Assembly (NCBI RefSeq): GCF_029428675.1
Contig: NZ_JAJNEL010000001.1
Span: 4,526,001-4,590,000, forward strand
Direction: 5' to 3'
Length of the DNA stretch: 64,000 bases
DNA from: Streptomyces sp. JH14
Lineage (GTDB): Bacteria; Actinomycetota; Actinomycetes; Streptomycetales; Streptomycetaceae
The stretch's first letter is position 1, and each line of letters opens with the position of its first letter. A model generated the notes under the pieces. That model searched no databases, was not told the DNA's origin, and saw nothing but the letters and a program-made list of their open reading frames with translations. This document shows, piece after piece, positions 45,207 to 53,160 of the stretch. A program made the translations under genes and the position numbers.

Positions 45207-46820
45207 CTACGGCGTCGACCGGACCGCCCGCCCCGCCAGTACGGACGTCCGCCTGCCGTCCTCGATTACGAAGCGGCCGTCGATCAGCACGTGCGGGATG
45301 CCCACCGGCAATGTACGCGGGTTCTCGAACGTCGAGCCCGCCGCGACCGTCTGCGGGTCGAAGAGGACGAGGTCGGCGCGGTAGCCCTCGCGGACGTACC
45401 CCCGGTCGGCCAGGCGCAGCCGCGCCGCCGGGCGCGAGGTGAGGTGGGCGACGCACTCCTCCAGCGAGAGGATGCCCAACTCCCGTACGTAACGGCCGAG
45501 ATACTGCGGGAACGTGCCGTACGCGCGGGGGTGCGGCTTGTCGCCCTGGAGGATGCCGTCGCTGCCGCCCGTGTGGACGCGGTGACGCATGATCTGCCGG
45601 ACGTTCTCCTCGTGGCCCACGTGCTGGAGGATCGTCGTGCCGAGCCGGTCGTCGAGGAGCAGGCGGCGGGCGGTGACCCACGGCTCCTCGCCGCGCAGCC
45701 GCGCGGACTCGGCGACCGTACGGCCGACATGTTCGGCCAGCTCCGGCACGCTGACGCCGGAGATCTCGATCGTGTCCCACTCGATCGGCACGCCGTGGCA
45801 GCCGTCCGAGCCGAGCTCCTCCAGGTGGTGCCGGATTCGTTCGGCCGTCGCCTCGCCCGCGAGACGCGTGAGGATCGACTCCGGGCCGCCCTCGCTCGCC
45901 CAGCTCGGCAGCATCGCGACGAGCGTCGTGGAGCCGGGGGTGTAGGGGTACGTGTCGAGGGAGATGTCGGCGCCGGCCGCGAGGGCGTCGTCCAGGAGGC
46001 CGATCAGTTCGGGAGCCCTGCCCTTGTTGACGCCGAAGTTCATGGTGGCGTGGGCGAGATGGAGGGGGCAGCCGGCGTCCCGGGTGAGCTGGATCATCTC
46101 CTCGTACGCGGCGAGGGCGCCCGCACCGTACGAGCGGTGGTGCGGGCAGTAGTAGCCGCCGTGCTCGGCCACGACCCGGCACAGTTCGGTGAGTTCGGCG
46201 TCCTTGGCGTACATGCCGGGGGTGTAGGTGAGGCCGGACGACATGCCGACCGCGCCCTCCGCCATGCCCTGGGCGACGAGCTCCTTCATCCGGGTCAGCT
46301 CGGCGTCGGTGGCGGGGCGGTCGTCCCAGCCGACCGCGTACATGCGGACCGTTCCCTGCGGGATGAGGTACGCGGCGTTGACCGCGATGCCCTGGCCGCC
46401 GAAGTTGCGGTCGAGGCGGTCCAGGTACTCGCCGACGGTGCGCCAGTCGAGGTCGAGGTCCGAACCGTCGCCGTTCCAGCCGGTGATCGCCTTCCGCACC
46501 TCGGCGAGGGTGCGGTCGTCGACCGGGGCGTACGACAGGCCGTCCTGGCCCAGGACTTCGAGCGTGACGCCCTGGGCGGCCTTCGCGCTGTGATCCGGGT
46601 CCCGGAGGAGGGCGAGGTCGCTGTGGGCGTGCATGTCGATGAAGCCGGGGGCGAGGGCGAGCCCGGTGGCGTCGAGGGTGCGGGTGGCGGTGGGGCGGGG
46701 GCCGGGGGCACCGCTGGGGTGGATCTCGGCGATCCGGGCGTCGTCGATCGCGACATCGGCACGGTAGGAGGGGGTGCCGGTGCCGTCGATGACGGTGGCG
46801 TTGCGGACGACCAGGTCCAT
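45207..46820 (-). CDS. N-acyl-D-amino-acid deacylase (D-aminoacylase)
   Basis: A 537-residue amidohydrolase that releases D-amino acids from N-acyl forms. The metal motif HAHSD lies near residues 64-68, and the DAT...HLAHATMNFG and GGSDG segments are typical of the family. The N- and C-terminal beta-sandwich strands (VVRNATVIDGTGTP and ADLVLFDPQTV) match dihydroorotase-like amidohydrolases. ATG 46818-46820 has GAAAGG ahead. It follows the PLP deaminase gene on the same strand by 121 bp, which contain a strong hairpin, so its expression may be attenuated. Confidence 0.9.
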   Translation of the reverse strand: MDLVVRNATVIDGTGTPSYRADVAIDDARIAEIHPSGAPGPRPTATRTLDATGLALAPGFIDMHAHSDLALLRDPDHSAKAAQGVTLEVLGQDGLSYAPVDDRTLAEVRKAITGWNGDGSDLDLDWRTVGEYLDRLDRNFGGQGIAVNAAYLIPQGTVRMYAVGWDDRPATDAELTRMKELVAQGMAEGAVGMSSGLTYTPGMYAKDAELTELCRVVAEHGGYYCPHHRSYGAGALAAYEEMIQLTRDAGCPLHLAHATMNFGVNKGRAPELIGLLDDALAAGADISLDTYPYTPGSTTLVAMLPSWASEGGPESILTRLAGEATAERIRHHLEELGSDGCHGVPIEWDTIEISGVSVPELAEHVGRTVAESARLRGEEPWVTARRLLLDDRLGTTILQHVGHEENVRQIMRHRVHTGGSDGILQGDKPHPRAYGTFPQYLGRYVRELGILSLEECVAHLTSRPAARLRLADRGYVREGYRADLVLFDPQTVAAGSTFENPRTLPVGIPHVLIDGRFVIEDGRRTSVLAGRAVRSTP

Positions 46821-46865
46821 GGTGGGTTGCCTTTCAGGCGGTGCGCGTTCCCCGCCCCGCCCTCC

Positions 46866-46892
46866 CGCCCCGGGGGCGCTGCCCCCGGGGCG
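46866..46892. terminator. Perfect GC hairpin between deaminase and deacylase genes
   Basis: A 12-bp perfect stem CGCCCCGGGGGC / GCCCCCGGGGCG with a 3-base loop, followed by GC-rich sequence up to about 46925 that recurs inside the kinase gene (about 49181-49209). It lies within the minus-strand transcript from the deaminase to the deacylase gene, where it could reduce downstream expression, or simply be a resident repeat. Confidence 0.65.
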
Positions 46893-46941
46893 GAGCCCCG
46901 GTCACGGGAAGGGGCGGGGCGGGGAATCTGCCCCGCAGGGA

Positions 46942-48246
46942 TCAGAAGAACGTGCGGATGTAGTCCGTGACCGTGCCGTCCGCCTCGACCAGCGGAATCA
47001 ACTGCCACTTGTCGAAGCTCGTGCACGGATGCGAAAGCCCCATCCCCACCCAGTCGCCGACCTCCAGCTCCGCGCCCGCCTCGGTCCGCACCCACGTGTG
47101 CTGGTCGGACAGCCCCGTGACCGTGACTCCCGACGCCTGCCGCACCGAGCCGTCCCGCCCCGACCGGATCACCTGCGCCTCGGGCAGGTCGAGGTCGTAC
47201 GCCGCATCCCGCTTCCCCGCGTTGAGGAACGCCTGCTCGGCTGAGGGACGCGACACGACCTGCGCCCACAGCCGGAAGGCCGGCTGCAGTGCCCCCTCCT
47301 CGGGCGTCCGGTTGAACGGAGTGATCCGCCGGTAGTGACCGTCGTCGTGCGAGACGTACGCGCCGGAACGCAGCAACTTCACCACAGGGGCGGAGAGTTC
47401 GGGAATCTCCGCGAAGACGTCGGCCACCGCGTCGAACCACGCGCTGCCACCCGCGCTGACCAGGATCTCGTCCGCACCGGCGAACCGGCCCGCCTTGTCG
47501 AGGTCCGCCGCCAGAGCGACGAGCCGGCGCAGCCAGTCCCGTACGCGCTCGGGCGACGCGTTCGGCACCTCGCCCTCGTAGCCGGCGACACCCACCAGTC
47601 GCAGGGTCTCCGTCGCCGCGACGGCGTCGGCGACGGCCGTGCAGTCGGCCTCGGTACGGGCACCGGTGCGCGCGCCCTCGCCCGCGCCCAGCTCCACCAC
47701 GACATCCACCGCACGCGTGGCGGACGCGGCGCGCAGGGCCTCGTCCATCAGCTCGACACCGCGTACCGAGTCCACGTAGCAGACGAAGCGGAACTCCGGG
47801 TCGGCCTCCAGCTCGCGGGCGAGCCAGCGCAGGGCCACCGCGTCGACGACCTCGTTGGCGAGGAAGATCCGCTGGATGCCGTACGCCCGGTAGACCCGTG
47901 CCTGGTGCGGCACGGCCGCGGTGATGCCCCACGCGCCGCGCTTCAGCTGGTCCGCGAAGAGCTGCGGGGACATCGAGGTCTTGCCGTGCGGGGCGAACGC
48001 GAGGCCGTGGCGCTCCGCGTACGTCTCCAGGAGAGCGAGGTTGTGCTCGACGGAGTCGGCGGAGAGGGCGAGGACCGGGGTGGTGAACCCGCCCGTGAAG
48101 AGGTTGCGGCGTTCGGCGGCGAGTGCTCCGACGGTCAGGCCCTCCGCGTCGGGCGGGAGCGACTTGAAACGGTGGTCGACCGGTTCGTCGGCGAGTCCGG
48201 CGAGTGCGGTGGGTTCAGCCGGGGTGCCCGGGTGGTCGGCGGCCAA
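46942..48246 (-). CDS. PLP-dependent D-serine/D-threonine dehydratase-like amino acid deaminase
   Basis: A 434-residue fold-type III PLP enzyme (alanine racemase N-terminal barrel plus D-serine dehydratase-like C-terminal domain). The Schiff-base lysine is Lys89 in APHGKTSMSP. The C-terminus has the typical HPC and QLIPL segments (LSHPCTSFDKWQLIPLVE) that supply zinc ligands in this family. It should deaminate D-serine or D-threonine to the 2-oxo acid. TTG 48244-48246 is chosen because GAGGAGG lies 6 bases ahead; an upstream ATG lies inside the operator. It is the first gene of the minus-strand arm of the D-amino-acid locus. Confidence 0.85.
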   Translation of the reverse strand: MAADHPGTPAEPTALAGLADEPVDHRFKSLPPDAEGLTVGALAAERRNLFTGGFTTPVLALSADSVEHNLALLETYAERHGLAFAPHGKTSMSPQLFADQLKRGAWGITAAVPHQARVYRAYGIQRIFLANEVVDAVALRWLARELEADPEFRFVCYVDSVRGVELMDEALRAASATRAVDVVVELGAGEGARTGARTEADCTAVADAVAATETLRLVGVAGYEGEVPNASPERVRDWLRRLVALAADLDKAGRFAGADEILVSAGGSAWFDAVADVFAEIPELSAPVVKLLRSGAYVSHDDGHYRRITPFNRTPEEGALQPAFRLWAQVVSRPSAEQAFLNAGKRDAAYDLDLPEAQVIRSGRDGSVRQASGVTVTGLSDQHTWVRTEAGAELEVGDWVGMGLSHPCTSFDKWQLIPLVEADGTVTDYIRTFF

Positions 48247-48269
48247 GGGAGCCTCCTCAAGAAGTATGC

Positions 48270-48286
48270 GTTGCAACATATGCAAC
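48270..48286. promoter_or_regulatory. Perfect inverted-repeat operator in the divergent D-amino-acid promoter
   Basis: GTTGCAACATATGCAAC has 6-bp perfect arms (GTTGCA/TGCAAC) and a 5-bp spacer. It lies 24 bp before the deaminase start and about 97 bp before the kinase start, between divergent genes of the locus. A looser TTGCGCATATCGC lies just downstream (about 48293). The IclR-family gene in the same locus is the natural candidate regulator. Confidence 0.7.
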
Positions 48287-48382
48287 AGTCATTGCGCATA
48301 TCGCTCAACGCTGTCTAACATCCGAGCCGACGCCGGGTCAATGATGAGCCGGCGCTGCACGCAGATCAGCGAGGAGCCCAGT

Positions 48383-49570
48383 GTGCCCGGACCCGGAGCG
48401 GGGGCGGCCCACGCCGTCACGGCCAGCGATGTCGTCTGCCTCGGCGAGTCCATGGTGACGTTCCTGCCCTCGCAGCCCGGCCGCCTCGCCGACGTGCCGT
48501 CCTTCGGCCGCGCGATCGGTGGCGCGGAGTCCAACGTCGCCTGCGCGCTGGCGGCGGCGGGCCACCGGGCGAAGTGGGTCGGCCGCGTCGGGGCGGACGG
48601 CTTCGGCGACCATCTGGTCGAGGCGATCTCCGCGTACGGAGTGGACACCTCGGCCGTCCGGCGGGACCCGGCCCGCCCCACGGGCATCTACTTCCGTACG
48701 GCGGCCGACCGGGCGACGGACACGCACGAGGTCGCGTACTACCGGGCCGGTTCGGCGGCGTCCGCGATGTCCCCGGCGAACGTCCCGGCCGGTGACGTGC
48801 TCCGCGGCCGCATCCTGCACCTGTCCGGCATCACGGCGGCCCTGTCCGAGGACTGCCTGTCCCTGCTCCACTTCCTGACCGAGCCCCGCCCGGGACGCCC
48901 GCTGATCTCGTTCGACGTGAACTACCGTCCGGGACTGTGGCGCGGCAGCGAGGCCGGCCCGCAGGTCCTGCTCGACCTGGCGCGCCGCGCCGATCTGGTC
49001 TTCGTCGGTGAGGACGAGGCGCAGGAGGCGTGGGGGCTGTGCGGTGCGGACGCGATCCGTGCGGCGCTGCCGGAGCCGTCTCTGCTGGTGGTCAAGCGGG
49101 GCAGCGACGGCGCTACGGTCTTCTCGGGGGCCGGCCCCGAACCCCGGTCCGCGACCGCCGGACGGGCCGAAGCCACCGGGAGCGGAGCCCCGGGCCGGGA
49201 AGGGGCGGGCAGGGGGCAGGCCCAGGACGCCGCCGCTGCCACCCCCGACACCGTCACCACCGTGCCCGCGCTCCACGTGGACGTCGTCGCGGCCGTCGGC
49301 GCCGGTGACGCCTTCGCCGCCGGCTTCCTCTCCGCCACCCTCCGCGACCTCCCCGTCCGCGAGCGCACCCGGCACGGCCACCTCATGGCCGCCGCCGTCC
49401 TCACCGTCCCCGGCGACCTCACCGCCCCTCCCTCCCGCGCACATGCCGACCGCCTCGTCGCTCTCGACGACGACGCCTGGGGGAGACTGCGTCTCGGCCC
49501 CGGCTGGACGGCAGCCGGCCAGGCCCCGGTCACCCGGACCCCGGTCACGCAGGAGGTACAACCGACATGA
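48383..49570 (+). CDS. PfkB-family kinase (2-keto-3-deoxygluconate kinase-like) with in-frame repeat insert
   Basis: A 395-residue ribokinase-family protein resembling KDG kinases. Substrate-side motif GGAESNVACALAAAG (47-61) and catalytic GAGDAFAAGF with base Asp309 are intact. Between residues about 249 and 291 it carries a Pro/Ala/Gly-rich insert that relatives lack as a rule, encoded by GC-rich sequence matching an intergenic repeat near 46887. GTG 48383 is chosen because GAGGAG lies 6 bases ahead; ATGs at 48341/48344 lack this. The stop overlaps the iclR start (ATGA). In this locus it may phosphorylate a 2-oxo acid product, but the substrate is unproven. Confidence 0.82.
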   Translation: MPGPGAGAAHAVTASDVVCLGESMVTFLPSQPGRLADVPSFGRAIGGAESNVACALAAAGHRAKWVGRVGADGFGDHLVEAISAYGVDTSAVRRDPARPTGIYFRTAADRATDTHEVAYYRAGSAASAMSPANVPAGDVLRGRILHLSGITAALSEDCLSLLHFLTEPRPGRPLISFDVNYRPGLWRGSEAGPQVLLDLARRADLVFVGEDEAQEAWGLCGADAIRAALPEPSLLVVKRGSDGATVFSGAGPEPRSATAGRAEATGSGAPGREGAGRGQAQDAAAATPDTVTTVPALHVDVVAAVGAGDAFAAGFLSATLRDLPVRERTRHGHLMAAAVLTVPGDLTAPPSRAHADRLVALDDDAWGRLRLGPGWTAAGQAPVTRTPVTQEVQPT

Positions 49571-50331
49571 GCCAGACCGTCGACCGCGCGCTGAGCATCC
49601 TCCCGCTCCTGGCCCAGGGCCCCGCCGACCTCGGCCAGGTCGCCGACCGCCTCGGTGTGCACAAGTCCACCGCGCTGCGCCTGCTCCGTACGCTCCACGA
49701 GCACGGGCTCGTCTACCGCCAGGAGGACCAGCGCTACCGCCTCGGCGCCCGACTGTTCGCCCTCGCGCAGGAGGCCGTCGAGAATCTCGACGTACGCGAG
49801 ATCGCGCACCCCCACCTCGTCGGGCTGAACGAGCAGTGCGGGCACACCGTCCATCTCGCGGTGTACGAGGAGCACGAGGTCCTCTACATCGACAAGGTCG
49901 AGAGCCGCTACCCGGTCAGGATGTACTCCCGGGTCGGCAAGCCCGTCGCGATCACGGTCGCCGCCGTCGCCAAGCTGCTGCTCGCCGATCTGGCCGAGCC
50001 CGAGCGGCGCGCGATCGCCGAGAAGCTCGACTACCCCATGTACACGTCCCGTTCGATCCCGAACGCCGGCGCCTTCCTCAAGGAGCTCGCCGCCGTCCGC
50101 GAACAGGGCTGGGCCACCGATCTCGGCGGCCACGAGGAGTCCATCAACTGCATCGGCGCCCCCATCCGCGGCGCGGACGGCCGGGTAGTCGCCGCCATGT
50201 CGGTGTCCGCACCCAACGTCGTCGTCACGGCCGAGGAACTCCTCACCCTGCTCCCGCTGGTGCGCCGCACCGCCGACGCCATCAGCCGGGAGTACTCCGG
50301 CACGCCCACCCCCCAACCCAAGAAGGCCTGA
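49567..50331 (+). CDS. IclR family transcriptional regulator
   Basis: A 254-residue regulator. An N-terminal winged helix (residues about 3-60: DRALSILPLLAQGPADLGQVADRLGVHKSTALRLLRTL in shorthand) is followed by the IclR effector domain (about 75-250) with HLAVYEEHEVLYIDKVES and CIGAPIRGADGRVVAAMSVSAP. Its ATG overlaps the kinase stop. It probably binds the palindrome at 48270-48286 and responds to a D-amino acid or its oxo acid. Whether it represses or activates cannot be read from sequence. Confidence 0.9.
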   Translation: MSQTVDRALSILPLLAQGPADLGQVADRLGVHKSTALRLLRTLHEHGLVYRQEDQRYRLGARLFALAQEAVENLDVREIAHPHLVGLNEQCGHTVHLAVYEEHEVLYIDKVESRYPVRMYSRVGKPVAITVAAVAKLLLADLAEPERRAIAEKLDYPMYTSRSIPNAGAFLKELAAVREQGWATDLGGHEESINCIGAPIRGADGRVVAAMSVSAPNVVVTAEELLTLLPLVRRTADAISREYSGTPTPQPKKA

Positions 50332-50337
50332 ACCGTC

Positions 50338-50748
50338 ATGACCGAGAAGACCGCGCTCACCCCCAGCACCCACACGACCCCGCCCGCCAAGTTCTCGCAC
50401 GGCGTGAAGAAGGGGAACATCCTCCAGGTCGCCGGCCAGGTCGGCTTCCTGCCCGCCGTCGAGGGCCAGGCGCCGACCCCGGCCGGTCCGACGCTGCGTG
50501 AGCAGACCCTCCAGACGTTCGCCAACGTCAAGGCGATCCTGGAGGAGGGCGGCGCGAGCTGGGACGACGTGATGATGATGCGCGTCTACCTCACGGACGT
50601 GGACCACTTCGCGGAGATGAACGAGATCTACAACGCGTACTTCGGCGAGCAGAACCTCAAGGAGGCCCCCGCCGCCCGTACGACGGTCTACGTCGGCCTC
50701 CCCAAGGGCCTGCTGATCGAGATCGACGCGCTCGCCGTCCTGAGCTGA
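50338..50748 (+). CDS. ridA: RidA family enamine/imine deaminase
   Basis: A 136-residue trimeric chorismate-mutase-like protein of the RidA/YjgF family. Core segments are KFSHGVKKGNILQVAGQVGFLP, TFANVKAILEEGGASWDDVMMMRVYLTDV and the active-site arginine in APARTTVYVGLPK (Arg near 122), which in RidA binds 2-aminoacrylate-like products. These reactive intermediates come from PLP dehydratases, so placement beside the D-amino-acid deaminase fits. The N-terminal ~15 residues are low-complexity. It starts 6 bp after iclR. Confidence 0.9.
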   Translation: MTEKTALTPSTHTTPPAKFSHGVKKGNILQVAGQVGFLPAVEGQAPTPAGPTLREQTLQTFANVKAILEEGGASWDDVMMMRVYLTDVDHFAEMNEIYNAYFGEQNLKEAPAARTTVYVGLPKGLLIEIDALAVLS

Positions 50749-50803
50749 ACGAGGCGGCCGGTCCACAGCTGATCCGCTTGCCGCACCGCACCACCACGCC
50801 GTA

Positions 50804-50839
50804 CGGCACGGCGCCCCGCACGACCGGGGCGCCGTGCCG
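50804..50839 (+). terminator. Hairpin between ridA and the permease gene
   Basis: A perfect 15-bp stem (CGGCACGGCGCCCCG and its complement) with a 6-base loop, in the 135-bp gap between ridA and gntP. It may end the upstream transcript or attenuate read-through into the permease. Confidence 0.65.
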
Positions 50840-50883
50840 CGCTCCACCCTGCCCGAAGGATCCCCCCACCACGGAGCCGTCCC

Positions 50884-52359
50884 ATGCTGCTCGCCGCCAC
50901 GCCACCTCCGGTCGAGATACCACCCCACACCGGTGGACTCCTCCTGCTGATCGACGGCACCGGCGGTCTGCTGACCGTCGCCGCCCTCGGTATCGCGCTC
51001 CTCCTCTTCCTGATCATCAAGATCAGGCTGCAGCCGTTCGTCGCGCTGCTCGCCGTCTCCATAGCCGTCGGCCTGGGCACCGGCCTCTCCGTCACCGAGC
51101 TCTTCGGCACGGTGCAGAAATCCGCCGCCGTCTCCGTCATCGAGTCCGGCATGGGCGGCATCCTCGGCCATGTCGCGATCATCATCGGCCTCGGTACGAT
51201 GCTCGGCGCGATCCTGGAAGTCTCCGGCGGTGCCGAGGTGCTGAGCGCCCGGCTGCTGAATCTCTTCGGCGAGCGGCGCGCCCCGCTCGCCATGGGCCTG
51301 ACCGGCCTCATCTTCGGTATCCCGGTCTTCTTCGACGTCGGCATCTTCGTCCTCGCGCCGATCGTGTACGCCGCCACGAAGCGGTCCGGAAAATCGATCC
51401 TGCTGTACGCGATGCCGCTGCTGGCCGGCCTCTCCATGACTCACGCGTTCCTGCCCCCGCACCCGGGACCGGTCGCCGCCGCGGGCCTCTTCCACGTCTC
51501 CCTCGGCTGGATCATCCTGATGGGCGCCGTCGTCGGCATCCCGTCCGTGCTCGCGGCCTGGGGCTATGCCGCGTGGATCGGAAAGCGGATCTTCGTCGAG
51601 GTCCCGCAGGACATGGTCGACGCCGCCGAGGAGGCGAAGGCAGCGGTCGTCGCCGAGCAGCGCGCCGCCGGAGTCGCCACGCGCGAGGAGCCGGTCGGGC
51701 TCGCCACCGTGCTGGCGATCATCGGTACCCCGCTGGTGCTGATCCTCGCCGCGACGTTCTCCTCCATAGCCCTGGACCCGTCCACGGTCCGCTCGGTCAT
51801 CGAGTTCTTCGGCAACCCGTTCGTCGCCCTGACGATCGCGCTGATCCTCGCGTACTACCTGCTGGGCATCCGGCGCGGCTGGTCCCGCAAGTCCCTGGAA
51901 TCGGTCTCGACTTCCTCGCTGAAGCCGGTCGGCAACATCCTGCTGGTGGTCGGTGCGGGCGGCATCTTCGGCGCCGTCCTGAAGGCCAGCGGCATCGCGG
52001 ACGCCCTCGCCGACACGTTCAACGACGTCGGCCTGCCGGTCATCCTGCTGGCCTGGCTGATCTCCGTCGTCCTGCGCGTCGCCCAGGGCTCGGCCACGGT
52101 CGCGATCGTCACCACGGCCGGCATCGTCGTCCCGCTGGTCGAGGGCCAGGGCATGTCCCAGGCGCACCTGGCACTGATCATCATGGCGATCTCGGCGGGT
52201 TCGATCTTCGCCTCGCACGTCAACGACGGCGGCTTCTGGATGGTGTCGAAGTACTTCGGCATCACCGAGCGCGACACCCTGAAGTCCTGGACGGTCCTGG
52301 AAACGGTCCTGTCTGTGGCGGGCTTCGCGGTGGCGGCGCTGCTGAGCCTGGTGATCTAG
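50884..52359 (+). CDS. GntP/DsdX-family permease
   Basis: A 491-residue transporter with about 12 transmembrane helices. Family signatures include ESGMGGILGHVAIIIGLGTMLGAILEVSGGA, FGIPVFFDVGIFVLAPI, MTHAFLPPHPGPVAAA and QGSATVAIVTTAGIV followed by HVNDGGFWMVSKYF. GntP-family members import gluconate or, in DsdX, D-serine. Because the locus otherwise handles D-amino acids, D-serine or a related D-amino acid is at least as likely as gluconate. A strong site (AAGGATCCC and GGAGC) precedes the ATG. Confidence 0.9.
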   Translation: MLLAATPPPVEIPPHTGGLLLLIDGTGGLLTVAALGIALLLFLIIKIRLQPFVALLAVSIAVGLGTGLSVTELFGTVQKSAAVSVIESGMGGILGHVAIIIGLGTMLGAILEVSGGAEVLSARLLNLFGERRAPLAMGLTGLIFGIPVFFDVGIFVLAPIVYAATKRSGKSILLYAMPLLAGLSMTHAFLPPHPGPVAAAGLFHVSLGWIILMGAVVGIPSVLAAWGYAAWIGKRIFVEVPQDMVDAAEEAKAAVVAEQRAAGVATREEPVGLATVLAIIGTPLVLILAATFSSIALDPSTVRSVIEFFGNPFVALTIALILAYYLLGIRRGWSRKSLESVSTSSLKPVGNILLVVGAGGIFGAVLKASGIADALADTFNDVGLPVILLAWLISVVLRVAQGSATVAIVTTAGIVVPLVEGQGMSQAHLALIIMAISAGSIFASHVNDGGFWMVSKYFGITERDTLKSWTVLETVLSVAGFAVAALLSLVI

Positions 52360-52404
52360 CCCAACGCCACGTACGGAGCGAGGCCGAGGGTTGTCCCGTC
52401 AGGG

Positions 52405-52836
52405 CTACGGGGCAGCCCTCGCAGACGTCGGGAGCTGCGTCGGGCGGCGGCTCGTCAGGCCCTGGACGTCCATGACCGGGACGTCGTAGTGCGGGATCCA
52501 CTTGTCCCGGGTGACGATCGTCATTCCTTCGGTCTGGGCCTGCGCGACCAGTATCCGGTCGAACGGATCCCGGTGATGGGCCGGCAGCCTGCTCGCCCGC
52601 ACCCCATGCCCAGCGGTGATCGGCAGCGGAGTGAACTGGCTGTCCCGGACCCGTTCCGCCAGATCCTCCGGCCCGTCCAGTTTGCCGAGTGACTGCTTGA
52701 TGGCGATCTCCCAGGCAGAGACCGCGCTGACGTACACGGACGGTTCTGTATCGAGCAGGTCCTTGACTTCCCCGGAGAGCTCGGAGGAGTCGTCGAGCCA
52801 CCAGAGGATCACATGCGTGTCGAGAAGCAGCCGCAT
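52405..52836 (-). CDS. vapC: VapC-type PIN-domain toxin
   Basis: A 143-residue PIN-domain ribonuclease. The acidic site is complete: Asp6 (LLLDTH), Glu43 (AWEIAIK), Asp90/Asp93 (DPFDRILVAQA) and Asp111 (VTRDK). Toxins of this class cleave RNA and are held in check by a partner antitoxin. ATG 52834-52836 overlaps the antitoxin stop (TGATG). Genes in this arrangement form toxin-antitoxin modules; here the antitoxin start is doubtful, see its entry. Confidence 0.87.
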   Translation of the reverse strand: MRLLLDTHVILWWLDDSSELSGEVKDLLDTEPSVYVSAVSAWEIAIKQSLGKLDGPEDLAERVRDSQFTPLPITAGHGVRASRLPAHHRDPFDRILVAQAQTEGMTIVTRDKWIPHYDVPVMDVQGLTSRRPTQLPTSARAAP

Positions 52837-53141
52837 CACTGCATCCCGAAGGCGCCGGCGATCTCGTCGGGCAGCTCGTCGAAGTCGGCGGCGAGGTGGA
52901 TCCGACCCTTCAAGGAGCCGCGCCCCGTCCGCCTGACCTTGGGACGTAGCGGAACCACCTTGGCCACCGGTTCGCCGGCCTTGCTGATCACGACCTCCTC
53001 GCCGGTGGCGACCTGTTCGAGGATGCGCGAGAAGTGGCCGCCATAGCTCGCACGCAGCAGCGCCGCCGGGGGAGCGGCGGCGCTGCTGGTCGGGATGTAC
53101 GGGGTGGGGGGTGGAGGGTGTGCGGGTGCCGCACCGGGCAC
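52836..53141 (-). CDS. vapB: Phd/YefM-type antitoxin with uncertain 5' end
   Basis: The conserved part covers about 70 residues: SYGGHFSRILEQVATGEEVVISKAGEPVAKVVPL, a typical Phd/YefM DNA-binding core in shorthand, then an acidic toxin-binding tail (LAADFDELPDEIAGAFGMQ). The family normally begins with a short M-x-x-I-x-V-x-E strand just before this core; here that position is hairpin sequence (53056-53087) with no in-frame ATG. The only in-frame start is a GTG at 53139-53141 inside another hairpin, giving a Pro/Ala-rich N-terminus. The gene may be 5'-truncated or start at a non-standard codon. Confidence 0.6.
   Translation of the reverse strand: MPGAAPAHPPPPTPYIPTSSAAAPPAALLRASYGGHFSRILEQVATGEEVVISKAGEPVAKVVPLRPKVRRTGRGSLKGRIHLAADFDELPDEIAGAFGMQ
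53056..53087. terminator. Perfect hairpin overlapping the antitoxin 5' region
   Basis: A 13-bp perfect stem AGCAGCGCCGCCG / CGGCGGCGCTGCT with a 6-base loop. It lies 74 bp downstream of the chitinase stop on the minus strand and within the sequence encoding the antitoxin N-terminus. Confidence 0.6.
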
Positions 53142-53150
53142 CCGTACACC
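53117..53150 (-). terminator. Terminator downstream of the chitinase gene
   Basis: GGTGTGCGGGTGCC pairs with GGCACCCGTACACC at 13 of 14 positions around a 6-base loop. It starts 11 bp after the chitinase stop codon (minus strand). Confidence 0.6.
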
Positions 53151-53160
53151 CCCGCGCCGG

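Noticed and set aside
48922-52218. Very long minus-strand open frame (over 1000 codons) across the kinase, iclR, ridA and gntP genes
   Set aside because: It is antisense to four well-supported genes and its translation is a charged, repetitive product of G/C third-position bias, with no family features.
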